64,000 nt of DNA. Source: CADEED01 sp035995425 (lineage in GTDB: Bacteria > Pseudomonadota > Gammaproteobacteria > Steroidobacterales > Steroidobacteraceae). Every line of letters starts with the position of its first letter. The stretch's first letter is position 1. The DNA lies in assembly GCA_035995425.1 (NCBI GenBank), contig DASYKM010000222.1, forward strand, positions 37,915 to 101,914, written 5' to 3'. Both the position numbers and the translations under genes were made by a program. Of this stretch, positions 43,827 to 55,365 are shown piece by piece. The notes beneath the pieces were generated by a model. It saw nothing but the letters and a program-made list of their open reading frames with translations, ran no database searches and had not been told where the DNA came from.

Positions 43827-44956
43827 ATCACCTGCTTCTGACCGCGCAGGAAGCGCGTCAATGCGATCAGCGACGCCCAGTTGAGCAACGCGAAATAGAG
43901 GCAATAGCGGCCCGCCGACGAGCGCCCGATGCCGCCGGCGCCGATCCACGCGGCGAAAGTCAGCGCCAGGAAGACGCCCTGAAAGATCACGCCGGCGACG
44001 TACAGCGCGCCGTGATCGAGCAGCATCCAGTTGAGCACCATCGCGGCCGCGAGCGGCAGGAAGCTCAGGTAGCGCAGCACCTTGTGCGACCACAGCTGCC
44101 AGGCAAACAAACCGGTGCGCAACGGATTCAGCAGCCCGCGCTTGTCCCGCAGCGCCCACAGCGCGCGCAGCGCGACGCGCACTCGCATGCGGTATTCCGA
44201 GGCGCCGGTGCTGAGCGTGTCTTCGGTGAGCACGGCGTCGTCGGCAAATACCACGCGACGTCCCTGCTCGACCACGCTCAGCGGCAGCACGAAATCCGGC
44301 AGCTGGTCAGCGCGCATCGGGCGATACAGCTCGCGGCGCACCGCGTCGACCCCGCCATCGACACCCACCACTGAACCCACGCGAGTCTCGGCGGCGCGCA
44401 GCGCGTTCTCGTAGCGCATGTAGGCGCTGCAGCCATCGCCGACCAGCGAACCGTCGGGATTCACGTACAGCATCTTTCCGGTGACGTAGCCGACATGGGG
44501 GTCGGCGAAGTTGCGCACCAGCCGGCGCACCGTGTCGGGCCGGTAGATGGAATTTGCATCCGCGAATATCACGATCTCGCCGCGCACCAGCGGCATGGCG
44601 AGGTTCAGGGCCGAGGTCTTGCCGCTGCGCGGCACCTGGCGCATCAGCCGCACACGCGCATCGGCCGCGGCAATGCGGGCGACGATCTCGTCGGTGTCGT
44701 CGGTCGATTCGTCCGAGACCACGATGACGTCGAGCAGCTCCGCCGGGTAGTCCTGCCGCAGCTTGTTGAGAACCGTCGCTTCGATGTGCCGCGCCTCGTT
44801 GAACGCCGCGGTGAGCACGGTGACGCGCGGCAGGAAGCTGTCGGATGCCGCCACGGTCCGGCGCAGCAGCCGGCCGAGAGCGCTCACCAGCAGTGGATAG
44901 AGCACGTAGGGGTAGATGCCCACGAGCAGCAGAATCCAGAATGACCACACGAGCAT
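43805..44956 (-). CDS. Membrane glycosyltransferase family 2
   Basis: The protein has 383 residues. An N-terminal membrane segment (SFWILLLVGIYPYVLYPLLV) precedes the GT-A domain, which has TVLTAAFNEARHIEAT, VVSDESTDDTDEIVAR and IVIFADANSIYRPDTV (DAN). A processive-type motif QGRRVVF follows, and then two to three C-terminal membrane segments. The membrane anchoring suggests an early or processive step of polysaccharide assembly. It lies 21 nt after the beta-barrel gene. Confidence 0.9.
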   Translation of the reverse strand: MLVWSFWILLLVGIYPYVLYPLLVSALGRLLRRTVAASDSFLPRVTVLTAAFNEARHIEATVLNKLRQDYPAELLDVIVVSDESTDDTDEIVARIAAADARVRLMRQVPRSGKTSALNLAMPLVRGEIVIFADANSIYRPDTVRRLVRNFADPHVGYVTGKMLYVNPDGSLVGDGCSAYMRYENALRAAETRVGSVVGVDGGVDAVRRELYRPMRADQLPDFVLPLSVVEQGRRVVFADDAVLTEDTLSTGASEYRMRVRVALRALWALRDKRGLLNPLRTGLFAWQLWSHKVLRYLSFLPLAAAMVLNWMLLDHGALYVAGVIFQGVFLALTFAAWIGAGGIGRSSAGRYCLYFALLNWASLIALTRFLRGQKQVIWQPRVG

Positions 44957-44977
44957 CGCGCTTCCCCGAAAAATGAA

Positions 44978-46312
44978 TCAGTGCAGGGACGGCGCCCAGA
45001 TCAGGTATATCGATGCGCGATTTTCCGTGTATTCACCCAGCACGTCGTTGCTGTCGCGATCGAACCGGTCCAGCTGAAAGCGCGCCGAGAGGCGGCGGCC
45101 GATCTGCCAGTTGAGAATCGCACCCGCGCGCAGCTCGTCGTCGTCGAAATCGACCGACTGGAATTCCTGCTGCTCGAGCAGCGCGAATACCGAGAAGTCC
45201 AGCACCGCCGACAGTTGTCGCCGGAAGTTCGCGCGCCAGACCGTGAGATCGCGATCGAACACCGACTGCGTTTCGTAACGTTCGCGGTCGAACTGCACAC
45301 CGACATCGAACGCCGTCCGGTTGCGCTCGAACTTGTAGCTGAGCCCGAGCTCGCGGCTCGTGAAAGGATCGCTGGTGCCGACGAGGCTCGCGGACTGCGA
45401 GCTGACGCCGATCGAGTCCTGGCCTTCGCGGAACAGGTCGCCGGCGGTGGAAAATTGCGAAGCGAAACTCAGCGTGATCGTCGCGGCGGACGACATGCGG
45501 CGTGTGACCGCCAGCCTCGCCAGCGAACCGCTCGAGGTCTCGCCGTCGACGTCGATCTGCGTGTAGCCGAGATCGGCGGTGATGTTGGTGCGCGACCCTG
45601 AGAGCTGGTAGCGCAAGTACGTCTGGCGGCGGTCATAGTCGTTGTTCACCAGTTGATCATCGAACTTGTAGCTACGATCCTCGACGTTGACCGAGACCGC
45701 CGACGCGCTCGACAGCTGGCGCTGCAGCGCGATCGTGCCTTCGACCTGACTGCCGTCGATGGGGCTGATTTCGTACTGGAGGTCGGAGTATCGGCCGCCG
45801 AGCCGCAAGGAGGTCGCGCCGCCGAACTGCAGCGTGAAGTCCGGGCCGGTGGTGAAGTAGTTGACGTCTTCGCGATTGGCGGGCGTATTCGGCGCGAATG
45901 GATCGGAAGTCATCTGGCCGAAGTTCTCCTGGGTGAACCAGGTGAATCGCTCCGGCACGAGATCGAGCTGCAGCGTGGCGTCGACGCCGCCGACCATCCC
46001 GTCTTCGAAGGCATCGTCTGAATAATCTTCGTAGGTGGCGTCGAGGTCGACGTTGGCCGCCACGCGCCGACTGTGATGTTCATAGCCGAGATCGACGCCG
46101 GCGCTGGCGATGCTGCCGGATTCCTCGTCTTCGGACGCGCGCCGGATGTTGTCGGAGGAGCTCATGCCGACGCGCAGCGCCAAATCGAACTGCTCGTCGG
46201 CGCCCGCCGGTCGCGGCGCCGCCGGATCGACGTCCTGCGCATGCGCCGCGCCACAAGCCACGAGCAGCGCCGGGATCAACCGCGGCCACCAAACGCGCAA
46301 CGCAAGCGACAT
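44978..46312 (-). CDS. XrtA-system outer-membrane beta-barrel protein
   Basis: The product has 444 residues from the ATG at 46312 (GGGAG 6 nt upstream). The signal peptide is MSLALRVWWPRLIPALLVAC-GAAHAQ. The rest is a run of alternating amphipathic strands (for example SIASAGVDLGYEHHSRRVA, TNITADLGYTQIDV, RTAFDVGVQFDRERYE) ending in a strand with a terminal aromatic region (ASIYLIWAPSLH). It fits the family of PEP-CTERM-associated outer-membrane porins-like proteins in this locus position. It may be the outer-membrane conduit for the polysaccharide. Confidence 0.87.
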   Translation of the reverse strand: MSLALRVWWPRLIPALLVACGAAHAQDVDPAAPRPAGADEQFDLALRVGMSSSDNIRRASEDEESGSIASAGVDLGYEHHSRRVAANVDLDATYEDYSDDAFEDGMVGGVDATLQLDLVPERFTWFTQENFGQMTSDPFAPNTPANREDVNYFTTGPDFTLQFGGATSLRLGGRYSDLQYEISPIDGSQVEGTIALQRQLSSASAVSVNVEDRSYKFDDQLVNNDYDRRQTYLRYQLSGSRTNITADLGYTQIDVDGETSSGSLARLAVTRRMSSAATITLSFASQFSTAGDLFREGQDSIGVSSQSASLVGTSDPFTSRELGLSYKFERNRTAFDVGVQFDRERYETQSVFDRDLTVWRANFRRQLSAVLDFSVFALLEQQEFQSVDFDDDELRAGAILNWQIGRRLSARFQLDRFDRDSNDVLGEYTENRASIYLIWAPSLH

Positions 46313-46356
46313 CTTCGTCTCCCAGTCAGTTGTTATTTTGCGGTTTCGCTTTCCGC

Positions 46357-47304
46357 TCATGGCGGCGGCGAGTCGCTCGCGTCGCCGAAGCCGTAGTAGT
46401 AGCCGGGCGTGGAAGTTTTGCTCTGGTTGAGGACCAGGCTTATCGACTTGCCTTCGTCGAGATAGTCGATGGCGTCGAGCACGGCCTGTTGAGGAGTGCT
46501 GTCGGCGCGCACCACGATGACCACCTGCCCCACCCAGTGCGCCAGGGCGCGCGATTCGCTGGTGAGCAGCAACGGCGGCGAATCGATGAGCACGATGCGG
46601 GCGGCGTCGCTTTCCGCCAGGTATCTGACGGTTTCTTCCATGCGATGACTGGCGAGCAGTTCCGTCGCGGTCTCGGAGCGGCGCCCGCTCGGCAGCACGC
46701 TCAAGCCGGGTACGTCGGTCGGCAGGATCATCGCTTCCACGTTGCTGTCGGCATCACGCAGCACGTCGAGCAGCCCGGGCTCGTTCTCGACGCCGAAAGT
46801 GCGGCTGATGTGCGGCTTGGCGACGTCGGCGTCGACCAGCAGCACCGACACATCTTTTTCCATGGCCATGCTCATCGCCAGATTGATCGCCGTGAAGGTC
46901 TTGCCTTCGCCGGGCATCGCGCTCGCCATCATGATGAGCTGACCGCGATCGAGCCTGGTCGAGCCCGCGCCGCGCCCGATCGCCTGACTGATCAGCGGAC
47001 GCTTGATCTGGCGGTACTGGTCGGCGAGCGCGCGCTGCTGGTGTTCGGGGGGAACCAGTCCGGCGGCGCGCAGCGCATTCTGGTCGATGTGAATGACTTT
47101 CTCGGAAACCTGGGCCAGCGAACCGTCGGCATTCTCGATCTTGCGGTGGCTGCTCCGCTGCACCACTTCGCCGACCACTCCCTGCGGCAGGTTCGAGCGT
47201 GTCTCGCCGACGCCGGGGGGACGCACGACCGGAGCGTGCGCGCCGGGAACGGCACTGCGGGCCGCCGATTGCATCTTCTTCAGTGCCAGCTCGACGAGAC
47301 TCAT
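46357..47304 (-). CDS. Polysaccharide biosynthesis tyrosine autokinase (XrtA-system BY-kinase)
   Basis: This 315-residue CpsD/CapB-type kinase has Walker A ASAMPGEGKTFTAINL, Walker A' VLLVDADVAKP and Walker B RIVLIDSPP. A Tyr cluster near the C-terminus (STPGYYYGFGD) is suited to autophosphorylation. The membrane partner is the separate chain-length determinant encoded immediately upstream (4-nt overlap), so kinase and activator are not fused. It controls polymer length and output. Confidence 0.92.
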   Translation of the reverse strand: MSLVELALKKMQSAARSAVPGAHAPVVRPPGVGETRSNLPQGVVGEVVQRSSHRKIENADGSLAQVSEKVIHIDQNALRAAGLVPPEHQQRALADQYRQIKRPLISQAIGRGAGSTRLDRGQLIMMASAMPGEGKTFTAINLAMSMAMEKDVSVLLVDADVAKPHISRTFGVENEPGLLDVLRDADSNVEAMILPTDVPGLSVLPSGRRSETATELLASHRMEETVRYLAESDAARIVLIDSPPLLLTSESRALAHWVGQVVIVVRADSTPQQAVLDAIDYLDEGKSISLVLNQSKTSTPGYYYGFGDASDSPPP

Positions 47305-48905
47305 GCCGATCCCCAGTTCATCACATGTTGCATGAATCTCGCTCCCGGACCCTGGAACATCACGACGACCGTGAAAATCAACAGCAGCGCCGCGGCCGCG
47401 CCGCCGAACGCCATCTTGCGCAGCCGGCTCTCCATCTTGTGGCGAGTGAGCCAGGTCATGCTCACCGCGCCCAGCACCGGCAGGCCGGTGATTTCCGCCA
47501 GGCTGCGCGTGTTGTTGAACACCGGCCGCAGCTGGTGCAGTAGATAGGCCAGGGCGCCGCCGAGCGCGAGCCCGGCTACCAGCACGATGATGAGCAGGCG
47601 GCCGCGATTGGGCGCGACCGGCGCGAACCCGGCGGCCGGCGGATCCACGACCTCGAATTTGACGACGCCGGTTTCGTCGGCGCGCTCGGACAGCCGCGCC
47701 TTCTGCAGCCGGTCGACCAGCTCGCGGTAGCCCTCGCGGGTCACCTCGTAGTCGCGATTGAGGCGCGCGAATTCGGCTTCGACCTGCGGCACTGTGTCGA
47801 CCAGCGAGCGCAGCTCGGCGACCTTGCGCGTGTGCGTGCCGAGCTCGCCGCGCAATGCCGCGATCTCCACCTCCACCTGGTTCAGCGACAGCTGGATGCT
47901 CTGGTAGATAGGATTGGACGCGGCGCCGGCGTTGGCCATGGCGCCCGGATCGCCACGGCGCAGCGCCGCGACCTCGGCGTCGCGCCGCTTCTTCAATTGT
48001 TCGAGCGTCTCGCGCGCCGCGAGCACGTCCGGATGACGATCGGTGAAGCGCAGCAGCAGCTCATCGAGACGAGCCTGGGTCTCCTGGATGCGGGTGGCGG
48101 TGTCGCTCGAACCGGAATTCGCCGATCGGGCGCCGGCGCCCGAACCACTGCTCGCGACGAAGGGATCCTCGCCGCGCAGCTGGCGCTGCAGCTCTTCGCG
48201 CCGGTTGACGGCAACACCCAGCGCGGATTCGCCCGTGCGAACCGCCTCGATTTCGTTCTGCAGGCGCGAGAAATAATCTCCGGTCTGCTGCCCGGGCATG
48301 AGTCCGACATTCTTCTTCTTGAAAGCGGCGAGCCGGCCTTCGGCTTCCGAAAGCTTGGTTTCGTATTCCTCGATCTGCTTCTTGAGGAATCGCTGCGCTG
48401 TTTCCGAACCTTCCTGATTGCCGCCCAGCGTTTCCTCGACGAAGCTGTTGAGCAGCTTTTCGACCACCTGGATGCTCTTCTCGCGGCTCATGTCCTGGTA
48501 CGCGATGACGTACAGGCCGCCACTCTCGCGGTTGCTGCCGCGCTCGATGCTGATGCGTTCGCGCAGCTGATCGATGAGCGCCGCGCGCTTCTCGGGTGTT
48601 TCGGCGCGCAGGTCCAGGTCCGTCTCGCGCGCCACGCGTTCGAGCTGCGGCCGGCCCAGCAACGCCTGGCGCACCATGGTCAGTTGCGACTCGACGTCGG
48701 GCCGAACGGTGAGCTTGTCGAGCAATGGGCCGAGCACCGAGCGCGTGTCGACGTAAACCTTGGCGGTCGCGCCATACATGTCCGGCATGGCGAAGACCAC
48801 GAGCCAGCCGGCAATGCAGATGGCCCAGGCCGCGATCATGGCCAACCAGCGAAAGCGCCACGCGCCTCGCAACTCATCGATGACTTTGCCGACGGCCTGG
48901 TTCAT
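47301..48905 (-). CDS. XrtA-system polysaccharide chain-length determinant (Wzz family)
   Basis: The product has 534 residues. A membrane segment near residues 19-40 (WLAMIAAWAICIAGWLVVF) is followed by the Wzz domain. A long coiled-coil region (~150-420) includes EIEAVRTGESALGVAVNRRE and LEQLKKRRDAEVAAL. The conserved PPAAGFAPVAPNRGRLLIIV motif leads into a second membrane segment. It sets polymer length and activates the tyrosine kinase. It is 6 nt after the export gene and overlaps the kinase gene. Confidence 0.92.
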   Translation of the reverse strand: MNQAVGKVIDELRGAWRFRWLAMIAAWAICIAGWLVVFAMPDMYGATAKVYVDTRSVLGPLLDKLTVRPDVESQLTMVRQALLGRPQLERVARETDLDLRAETPEKRAALIDQLRERISIERGSNRESGGLYVIAYQDMSREKSIQVVEKLLNSFVEETLGGNQEGSETAQRFLKKQIEEYETKLSEAEGRLAAFKKKNVGLMPGQQTGDYFSRLQNEIEAVRTGESALGVAVNRREELQRQLRGEDPFVASSGSGAGARSANSGSSDTATRIQETQARLDELLLRFTDRHPDVLAARETLEQLKKRRDAEVAALRRGDPGAMANAGAASNPIYQSIQLSLNQVEVEIAALRGELGTHTRKVAELRSLVDTVPQVEAEFARLNRDYEVTREGYRELVDRLQKARLSERADETGVVKFEVVDPPAAGFAPVAPNRGRLLIIVLVAGLALGGALAYLLHQLRPVFNNTRSLAEITGLPVLGAVSMTWLTRHKMESRLRKMAFGGAAAALLLIFTVVVMFQGPGARFMQHVMNWGSA

Positions 48906-48911
48906 GTGGCT

Positions 48912-49571
48912 TCAGAACACCGATTCAGGAACGACGAGCACATCGCCCGGTTGCAAGGCGATGTTGGTGGCAAGGTCGCCCTTGTTGACCACGTTGTCGA
49001 GCTTCACCTTGATCTCGCGCTGCTTGCCATTCTCGGTGCGGATCACCTTGGCGCGATTGCCGGCGGCGAAAGGCGCGAGCCCGCCGACCGCCAGTACCGC
49101 ATCGAGGACCTTCATGCCTTCGCGATAGGCGAGACCCTGCGGACGAATGACCTGGCCGATGACTTTCACCTGACTGAAAGTGCTCACCGGCTGGGTAACG
49201 ATGATGTTGACCTGCGGCGAGCGCACGTACTCCGCCAGCACCTTTTCTATGTCACGCGCCAGACCCGAGGGCGTTTTGCCCACCGCGACCATGTCCTCGA
49301 CCAGCGGCGTCGAAATCTTGCCGTCGGGGCGCACCGGGATGGTGGAAGTGAGCTCTGGATTTCGCCAGACGAACACCTGCAGCGTGTCGCCGGGGCCGAT
49401 GATGTAGCTGGCGCTGACGCCTTCGGCAGGAGCCGCCGGGGCGATTGGAGCAGCCGGGGTGGCAGTCGGTGCTGCCGCCGAAGCGGCGGATGGCGCGGCA
49501 CCCTCGGCGATCGCGGAACAAGACACGACCATGGCGATCAAGCCTGAGCTTAAGTGCTTGATTAACTTCAT
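48912..49571 (-). CDS. Polysaccharide export outer-membrane protein (Wza/EpsE-like)
   Basis: The protein has 219 residues. The signal peptide is MKLIKHLSSGLIAMVVSCSA-IAEG. An Ala/Pro-rich linker leads to the polysaccharide export domain (SYIIGPGDTLQVFVWRNPEL, KISTPLVEDMVAVGKTP) and one SLBB domain (FSQVKVIGQVIRPQGLAYR, MKVLDAVLAVGGLAPFAAGN). It is shorter than full Wza, as usual for the exosortase A family. The start at 49571 gives the signal peptide; upstream residues in frame do not. It is the first gene of the 49571-35490 operon. I found no sigma-54 site in the 129 nt before it. Confidence 0.92.
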   Translation of the reverse strand: MKLIKHLSSGLIAMVVSCSAIAEGAAPSAASAAAPTATPAAPIAPAAPAEGVSASYIIGPGDTLQVFVWRNPELTSTIPVRPDGKISTPLVEDMVAVGKTPSGLARDIEKVLAEYVRSPQVNIIVTQPVSTFSQVKVIGQVIRPQGLAYREGMKVLDAVLAVGGLAPFAAGNRAKVIRTENGKQREIKVKLDNVVNKGDLATNIALQPGDVLVVPESVF

Positions 49572-49700
49572 TAAATATTCGCCCACCGGAGAAGGACCTT
49601 GCTGCCGGGTTGCAGTGTGCACAAGTAACGCGGTGCTTGTCGGATGAGTCGCGAACTAGTTGTCGAGCCTGTGACCTGGCTCGCATTGAACATATTTACG

Positions 49701-52478
49701 CTAACCGGCAGCCGGAGCGGACAGGATTTTGCGCACTTCACCGGCATGTTCAAAGTCTGGCGCTCGCTTGAGCAACGCGCCAAGGACATCGCGTCCCTCG
49801 TTTGCCGAGCCGCCGCGCAGCAGTGCCACTCCGTAGTGATAGGCGACCGAAGGATCGTCACTCCCTTCGGCGGCGCGCTTCAGCAGCGGAATCGCCTGGG
49901 CGGCCTTTCCTCCCTCCGTCAGGATCCAGCCATAGGTATCCGCGACGCCGGCGATCTCGGGTGCACCCTGGTAAGCCTGATGGGCAAGCGCTTCGGCGCG
50001 AGGATCCTTGAGCTCGTAGTAGATCCAGGCGAGGTTGTTGAGCATGACCGGCGGCGCGTTACCAGCGCTCGCGACTGCCTCGTACTGCTGGGCCGCGTGT
50101 TTCCTGTCGCCGTAACGCTGATAGGCATCGCCGAGTACCAGGCGCACCTGCAGGTCATCGGGATGGCTGGCGATCCACGTTTCCAATGGCCGCGCCGGCT
50201 CGGACAACCGGCCGAGCTGCCGCGCCCGATAGGCCTTGACCGCAAACGCACTCATCGGCCGCAGCGCCGATGCCGCGTCATACGCGGCCGCGGCACTCGA
50301 ATAGTTGCGCAACTCGATCTGCACGTCGCCCTCGAGCGCCAGCACCGCGGCATCGCGCGGACGCTGCGTCTTCAGGGCGGCGATGCGCGCGAGCGCGGCG
50401 GCACCGCGCCCGTCCTTCACGTCGAGCATCGTCAGCGTGCCGACCGCCGGCAGCCAGCCCGGTTGCGCGGCGATCGCCTTTTCGAGCGCCACGCGCGCCG
50501 GCTCGCTCGCGCCGAGCGTGATCTGCGCGCGCGCGGTGTTGAGCCAGTAGATAGGCTGGGTCGCGTCCTGCGAGGCCGCCGCCTGGAAGGACGACAGCGC
50601 CTCGTCATAGCGGCGATTGTCGAAATACAGCGTGCCGAGCGCATTGAGCACGTCCGGCCGGTCCTTGCCGAGTGCCGAGAGCTCGGCGATCACCGGCTCC
50701 GCGCCGGCGGCATTGCGCGCCCGCATGTAGAGCTCGGCGAGCCGCAGCCGCGCCTCCACGGCATTGGCGTCGCGCTTGCGCAAGTCCTCGAGCGTGCGCG
50801 TCGCGGCCTGCAGATCGCCGCGCTTTTGCGCCAGCCCCGCGAGCGCCAGGTGCGCCGGTCCGTGCGCCGGATCCAGCGTCAAGGTCTTCTCGAGCCATTG
50901 CTGCGCGGCGGCCACGTCGCCGGCCTCGACCTCGATGCGCGCGCGTACGAATGCCGCCTCGGCGCTCGCCGGCGCCAGATCGGCCATGCGCTGCGCGAAG
51001 CCGCGCGCCTTGGGGAATTCGCGCTGCTGCGTATGGAACGACGCCGCCAGCCGCAGTGCGTCCGCGTTGCGCGGCTGCGCCGCCAACAGGCGCTCGACTT
51101 CCAGGCCGGCACGCCGCGAATCATTGGTTTCGAGCAGCGCGGCCACCAGCAGCCCCGAGCGCCGCGCGGGAGCGGACCCGGGGCCGGTCTTGGTGAGGAT
51201 GCCGATCGCCTCACCCGGCCGGCTGGTCTTGAGGTACGCGGTCGCCAGATCGAGGCGCGCATCGACGTCGTCGGGACGCGCGGCAACCGCGCGCTCCAGG
51301 TGCGCGATGCCTTCGGTCGCCTGGCCCTGCTGCAGTTGTGCCAGTCCTAACAACAATTCGAGCTGCGGATCGTCGGGACGCTCCGCATCCGCGATGACCT
51401 GCATCGCCGAGTCCGGACGCCCGAGCCGCAACTGCGCCTGCGCCAGCAGCTTGCGCGCTTCGACGTTCTCGGGCGCGCTGCGCACCACCTGCGCGAGATT
51501 CTGCTCGGCTTGTCCGAGATTGCCCTGCGCGAGCAACGCCGCGCCGAGCAGGAAGCGGGCCGGCACCAGGCCAGGCGCCGTGGCAATCACCCTTTGAAGA
51601 CTGGCGACCGCGCTGGTGTAGTCGAGCTTCGCCATGGCAATGCGCGCCGCGAGCACCCGTGAAAGGACGGCATCCGGCGCGAGCCGCTGTATGTCGGCTT
51701 GCGTGTTGGCCGCTCCCTTGAGATCGCTGCGAGCCAGCTGCACTTCGGCGAGGCTTCCGAGCAGCTTCATCCGGCTCAACACCGGCAGCTCGGGTCCGGC
51801 GAGCGAGCGAGCGCGCTGCAGGTCCTGCTCGGCGGCCGCGAATTCGCCACGCGTTGCGCGGATCGCGCCGCGTGCGAGCCAGGCCTCGGTGGCCTTCGCG
51901 TGTCCGCTCAGCAATTCGTCGAGTACCGCGATCGCCGCTTCACTTTTTCCCTGATCGGCGAGCGACTCGGCGATGCCGATCCGTGCCGATGGCCAGCGCG
52001 GATCGCCGGCGGCAATCGATTCGAAGTCGGCACGGGCACTCTCATGCTGCCGTACCGCCATCATCGCCTGCCCGCGATAGAACGCCTGCGCGGAGCCCGT
52101 GAGATGCAGCTCGCCCGAATCGATGCGCGCCAGCAGGTCGCGCGCCTGGCCGAGCGCAAGCGAAATCTGCGCCGCGAGCTCGGCCGTGGTCTCGGCGGGC
52201 GCGCCCTCGCCGATGGCCCGGCGCAAATCCTTTTCCGCGCTCACCGGATCACCGAGGTGCAGCTCGAGCGATGCCAGGCGGACGCGCGCGCCGACATGCG
52301 CGGGGTCATCCTGCAGCACGTTCTTGAGCTCGATCATCGCGCCGCGCCGGTCGTTGGCGGCGATGAGCTTGTCGGCTTTCGCCACGTGAGCGTCGGCACT
52401 GGCGAACATGTCACAGCCCGGCGCACCGAGCACGAGACAACAGCCGAGGAGCAGTGTGCGCAGCCGCCGGTGAATCAT
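49701..52478 (-). CDS. prsT: PEP-CTERM system TPR-repeat lipoprotein PrsT
   Basis: This 925-residue protein is made almost wholly of tetratricopeptide repeats (for example ANDRRGAMIELKNVLQDDPA, ARDLLARIDSGELHLTG). The N-terminal signal MIHRRLRTLLLGCCLVLG-APGC suggests a lipoprotein. PrsT homologues are a standard component beside exosortase A and PrsK/PrsR and probably act as a periplasmic or outer-membrane scaffold. The start overlaps the exosortase stop (ATGA). In-frame sequence beyond 52478 overlaps that gene and is excluded. Confidence 0.92.
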   Translation of the reverse strand: MIHRRLRTLLLGCCLVLGAPGCDMFASADAHVAKADKLIAANDRRGAMIELKNVLQDDPAHVGARVRLASLELHLGDPVSAEKDLRRAIGEGAPAETTAELAAQISLALGQARDLLARIDSGELHLTGSAQAFYRGQAMMAVRQHESARADFESIAAGDPRWPSARIGIAESLADQGKSEAAIAVLDELLSGHAKATEAWLARGAIRATRGEFAAAEQDLQRARSLAGPELPVLSRMKLLGSLAEVQLARSDLKGAANTQADIQRLAPDAVLSRVLAARIAMAKLDYTSAVASLQRVIATAPGLVPARFLLGAALLAQGNLGQAEQNLAQVVRSAPENVEARKLLAQAQLRLGRPDSAMQVIADAERPDDPQLELLLGLAQLQQGQATEGIAHLERAVAARPDDVDARLDLATAYLKTSRPGEAIGILTKTGPGSAPARRSGLLVAALLETNDSRRAGLEVERLLAAQPRNADALRLAASFHTQQREFPKARGFAQRMADLAPASAEAAFVRARIEVEAGDVAAAQQWLEKTLTLDPAHGPAHLALAGLAQKRGDLQAATRTLEDLRKRDANAVEARLRLAELYMRARNAAGAEPVIAELSALGKDRPDVLNALGTLYFDNRRYDEALSSFQAAASQDATQPIYWLNTARAQITLGASEPARVALEKAIAAQPGWLPAVGTLTMLDVKDGRGAAALARIAALKTQRPRDAAVLALEGDVQIELRNYSSAAAAYDAASALRPMSAFAVKAYRARQLGRLSEPARPLETWIASHPDDLQVRLVLGDAYQRYGDRKHAAQQYEAVASAGNAPPVMLNNLAWIYYELKDPRAEALAHQAYQGAPEIAGVADTYGWILTEGGKAAQAIPLLKRAAEGSDDPSVAYHYGVALLRGGSANEGRDVLGALLKRAPDFEHAGEVRKILSAPAAG

Positions 52479-54003
52479 TGGGTAAGGCCCTCGGATATGC
52501 CTGCGGATGCGGGATCCAGCGCGCGCAGTAGTTCGATGGCGCTGGCCGAGGCCTGCGCGCAATCGCTGCTGCATTCGGCCTCGACGGCCACGATACGCGA
52601 CAGCACTGGACCCGTCAGCGTGGCGATGCCGTATGTGATCTGTTCCGCGAACGCGTTCGCGCGGCGCGAACCTGCGACGTCGTAATAGTAAGCGACGAGA
52701 TGCGACGCCGTGTCCGACCGTGCCACGCGCACCCATGAGATGGAGCCACGCGCATCGCTTACCTTGCGCCGTTCCACCATCTCGCCCGGCAGGCCTGCCA
52801 GCAACGAATTGTCGAACCCGACCAGTTCCTTGCCTTGCCGCTGCGAGTCGTACTCGGCGACGAAGGCCCTCGCGACGGCACCGTCGCGCTGGTATTCGCC
52901 GAGCTCGCTGCGATCGCTGTTCGGGTAGTTTGGCTTCCACGAGCTGGCAGCCGGCGCCGGACCGGTCCAGCCGCTGGCGACGCCCAGCAGCGCTCGCGGC
53001 CGCGCGTCGGCGGCGCGAACCGGCGCAAATATCCCGACCGCCGGCCCGGTCGCGGCGGCCACGAGCGCGAGCGCGACTCCGGTTGCCATCGCCCGCGAAG
53101 GCGGCGGCGCGACCGCCAGCGGTGCCGCTTCGCGTCTTGCGCCGAGCGGCGTGCGCGATGCGATCCAGAAAAACACGCCCATGGAGAGCGCATACAGCGC
53201 CCAGCCGAATACATAGTGATCGACGCGCACCAGGTAGTGCTGCATGTTGGTGAGATGTCCGGCGATGATCACCACGTAGATCCGCACCCAGTTCGCGATG
53301 AACGCGAGCACCGCCGCGATCAGCGCGAGGCGCAGCCGCACCTTGATCGAATCACGATGCACCTCGCCGAAGATCGCAGCGAGCGCGATTGCGACGATGA
53401 AGTAGTGCACTCCGCTGCAGCCGCCGGCAATTTCGAACGCGCCCTCGGGGATCTGCACGATGTTGCCGTCGACGTGCGCGGACACTCCGGTGAGCGCCAG
53501 CATGATCTTCACGGCGAAAGTGGAAATCGCCTGCAGCACATCGGTGCCGAGAGTCCACACCGGGATCGCGAAGTATAGATAGGCGCAGGCGAACCAGTAG
53601 CGCGCGCCGTTGCGCAAGCCCACGGCGGCGCACAGCGCCGTGAACACGATTGCCGGAAACAACACCTGGTGCAGCAGCTCGATTCCAGCGCGCAGCGCCA
53701 CCAGCCAGAAGAGGCTGAGCACGCAAAGCGGCGCGACCAGTCGCGCATCCGGCGCGATCGGACCGGCAGGCGCTCGAGCCGCGCGCCACAGCAACCAGAT
53801 GCATACCGCGCAAACCAGGTAGCCGTGCGTATAGGTCAGGTTGACCGTGTCGATCCACTCCAGCCGCAGCGAGGCGATCGTCGGCGCGAACAAGAGGCAC
53901 ACCACCGCGACCACCGCGAGCTCGACCGCCATTCCGAGCCGATGGGCGCCGCGCCACAGCGGCCCGGCCGGCCGCGCCGCGAGGCGCTCGCCGGTATTCG
54001 CAA

Positions 54004-54007
<4 letters not shown>
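52475..54007 (-). CDS. xrtA: Exosortase A (XrtA/EpsH) fused to EpsI
   Basis: A 510-residue fusion. Residues ~1-300 are the membrane-embedded exosortase with about eight segments. The proposed catalytic triad is visible: Cys in IAGGCSGVHYF, Arg in NWVRIYVVIIAGH and His in RVDHYVFGWALY. Residues ~310-510 form the periplasmic EpsI domain (SSWKPNYPNSDRSELGEYQR, FAEQITYGIATLTGPVL). The enzyme cleaves PEP-CTERM proteins such as that at 10492 at the VPEP motif. The ATG at 54007 overlaps the prsR stop; upstream in-frame sequence is inside prsR. Confidence 0.95.

Positions 54008-55337
<1,330 letters not shown>

Positions 55338-55365
<28 letters not shown>

Noticed and set aside
49638..49680. TGTCGG and TGTCGA half-sites upstream of the Wza-type gene
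   Set aside because: Only left halves are present and no -24/-12 element with correct spacing exists between them and the start codon.
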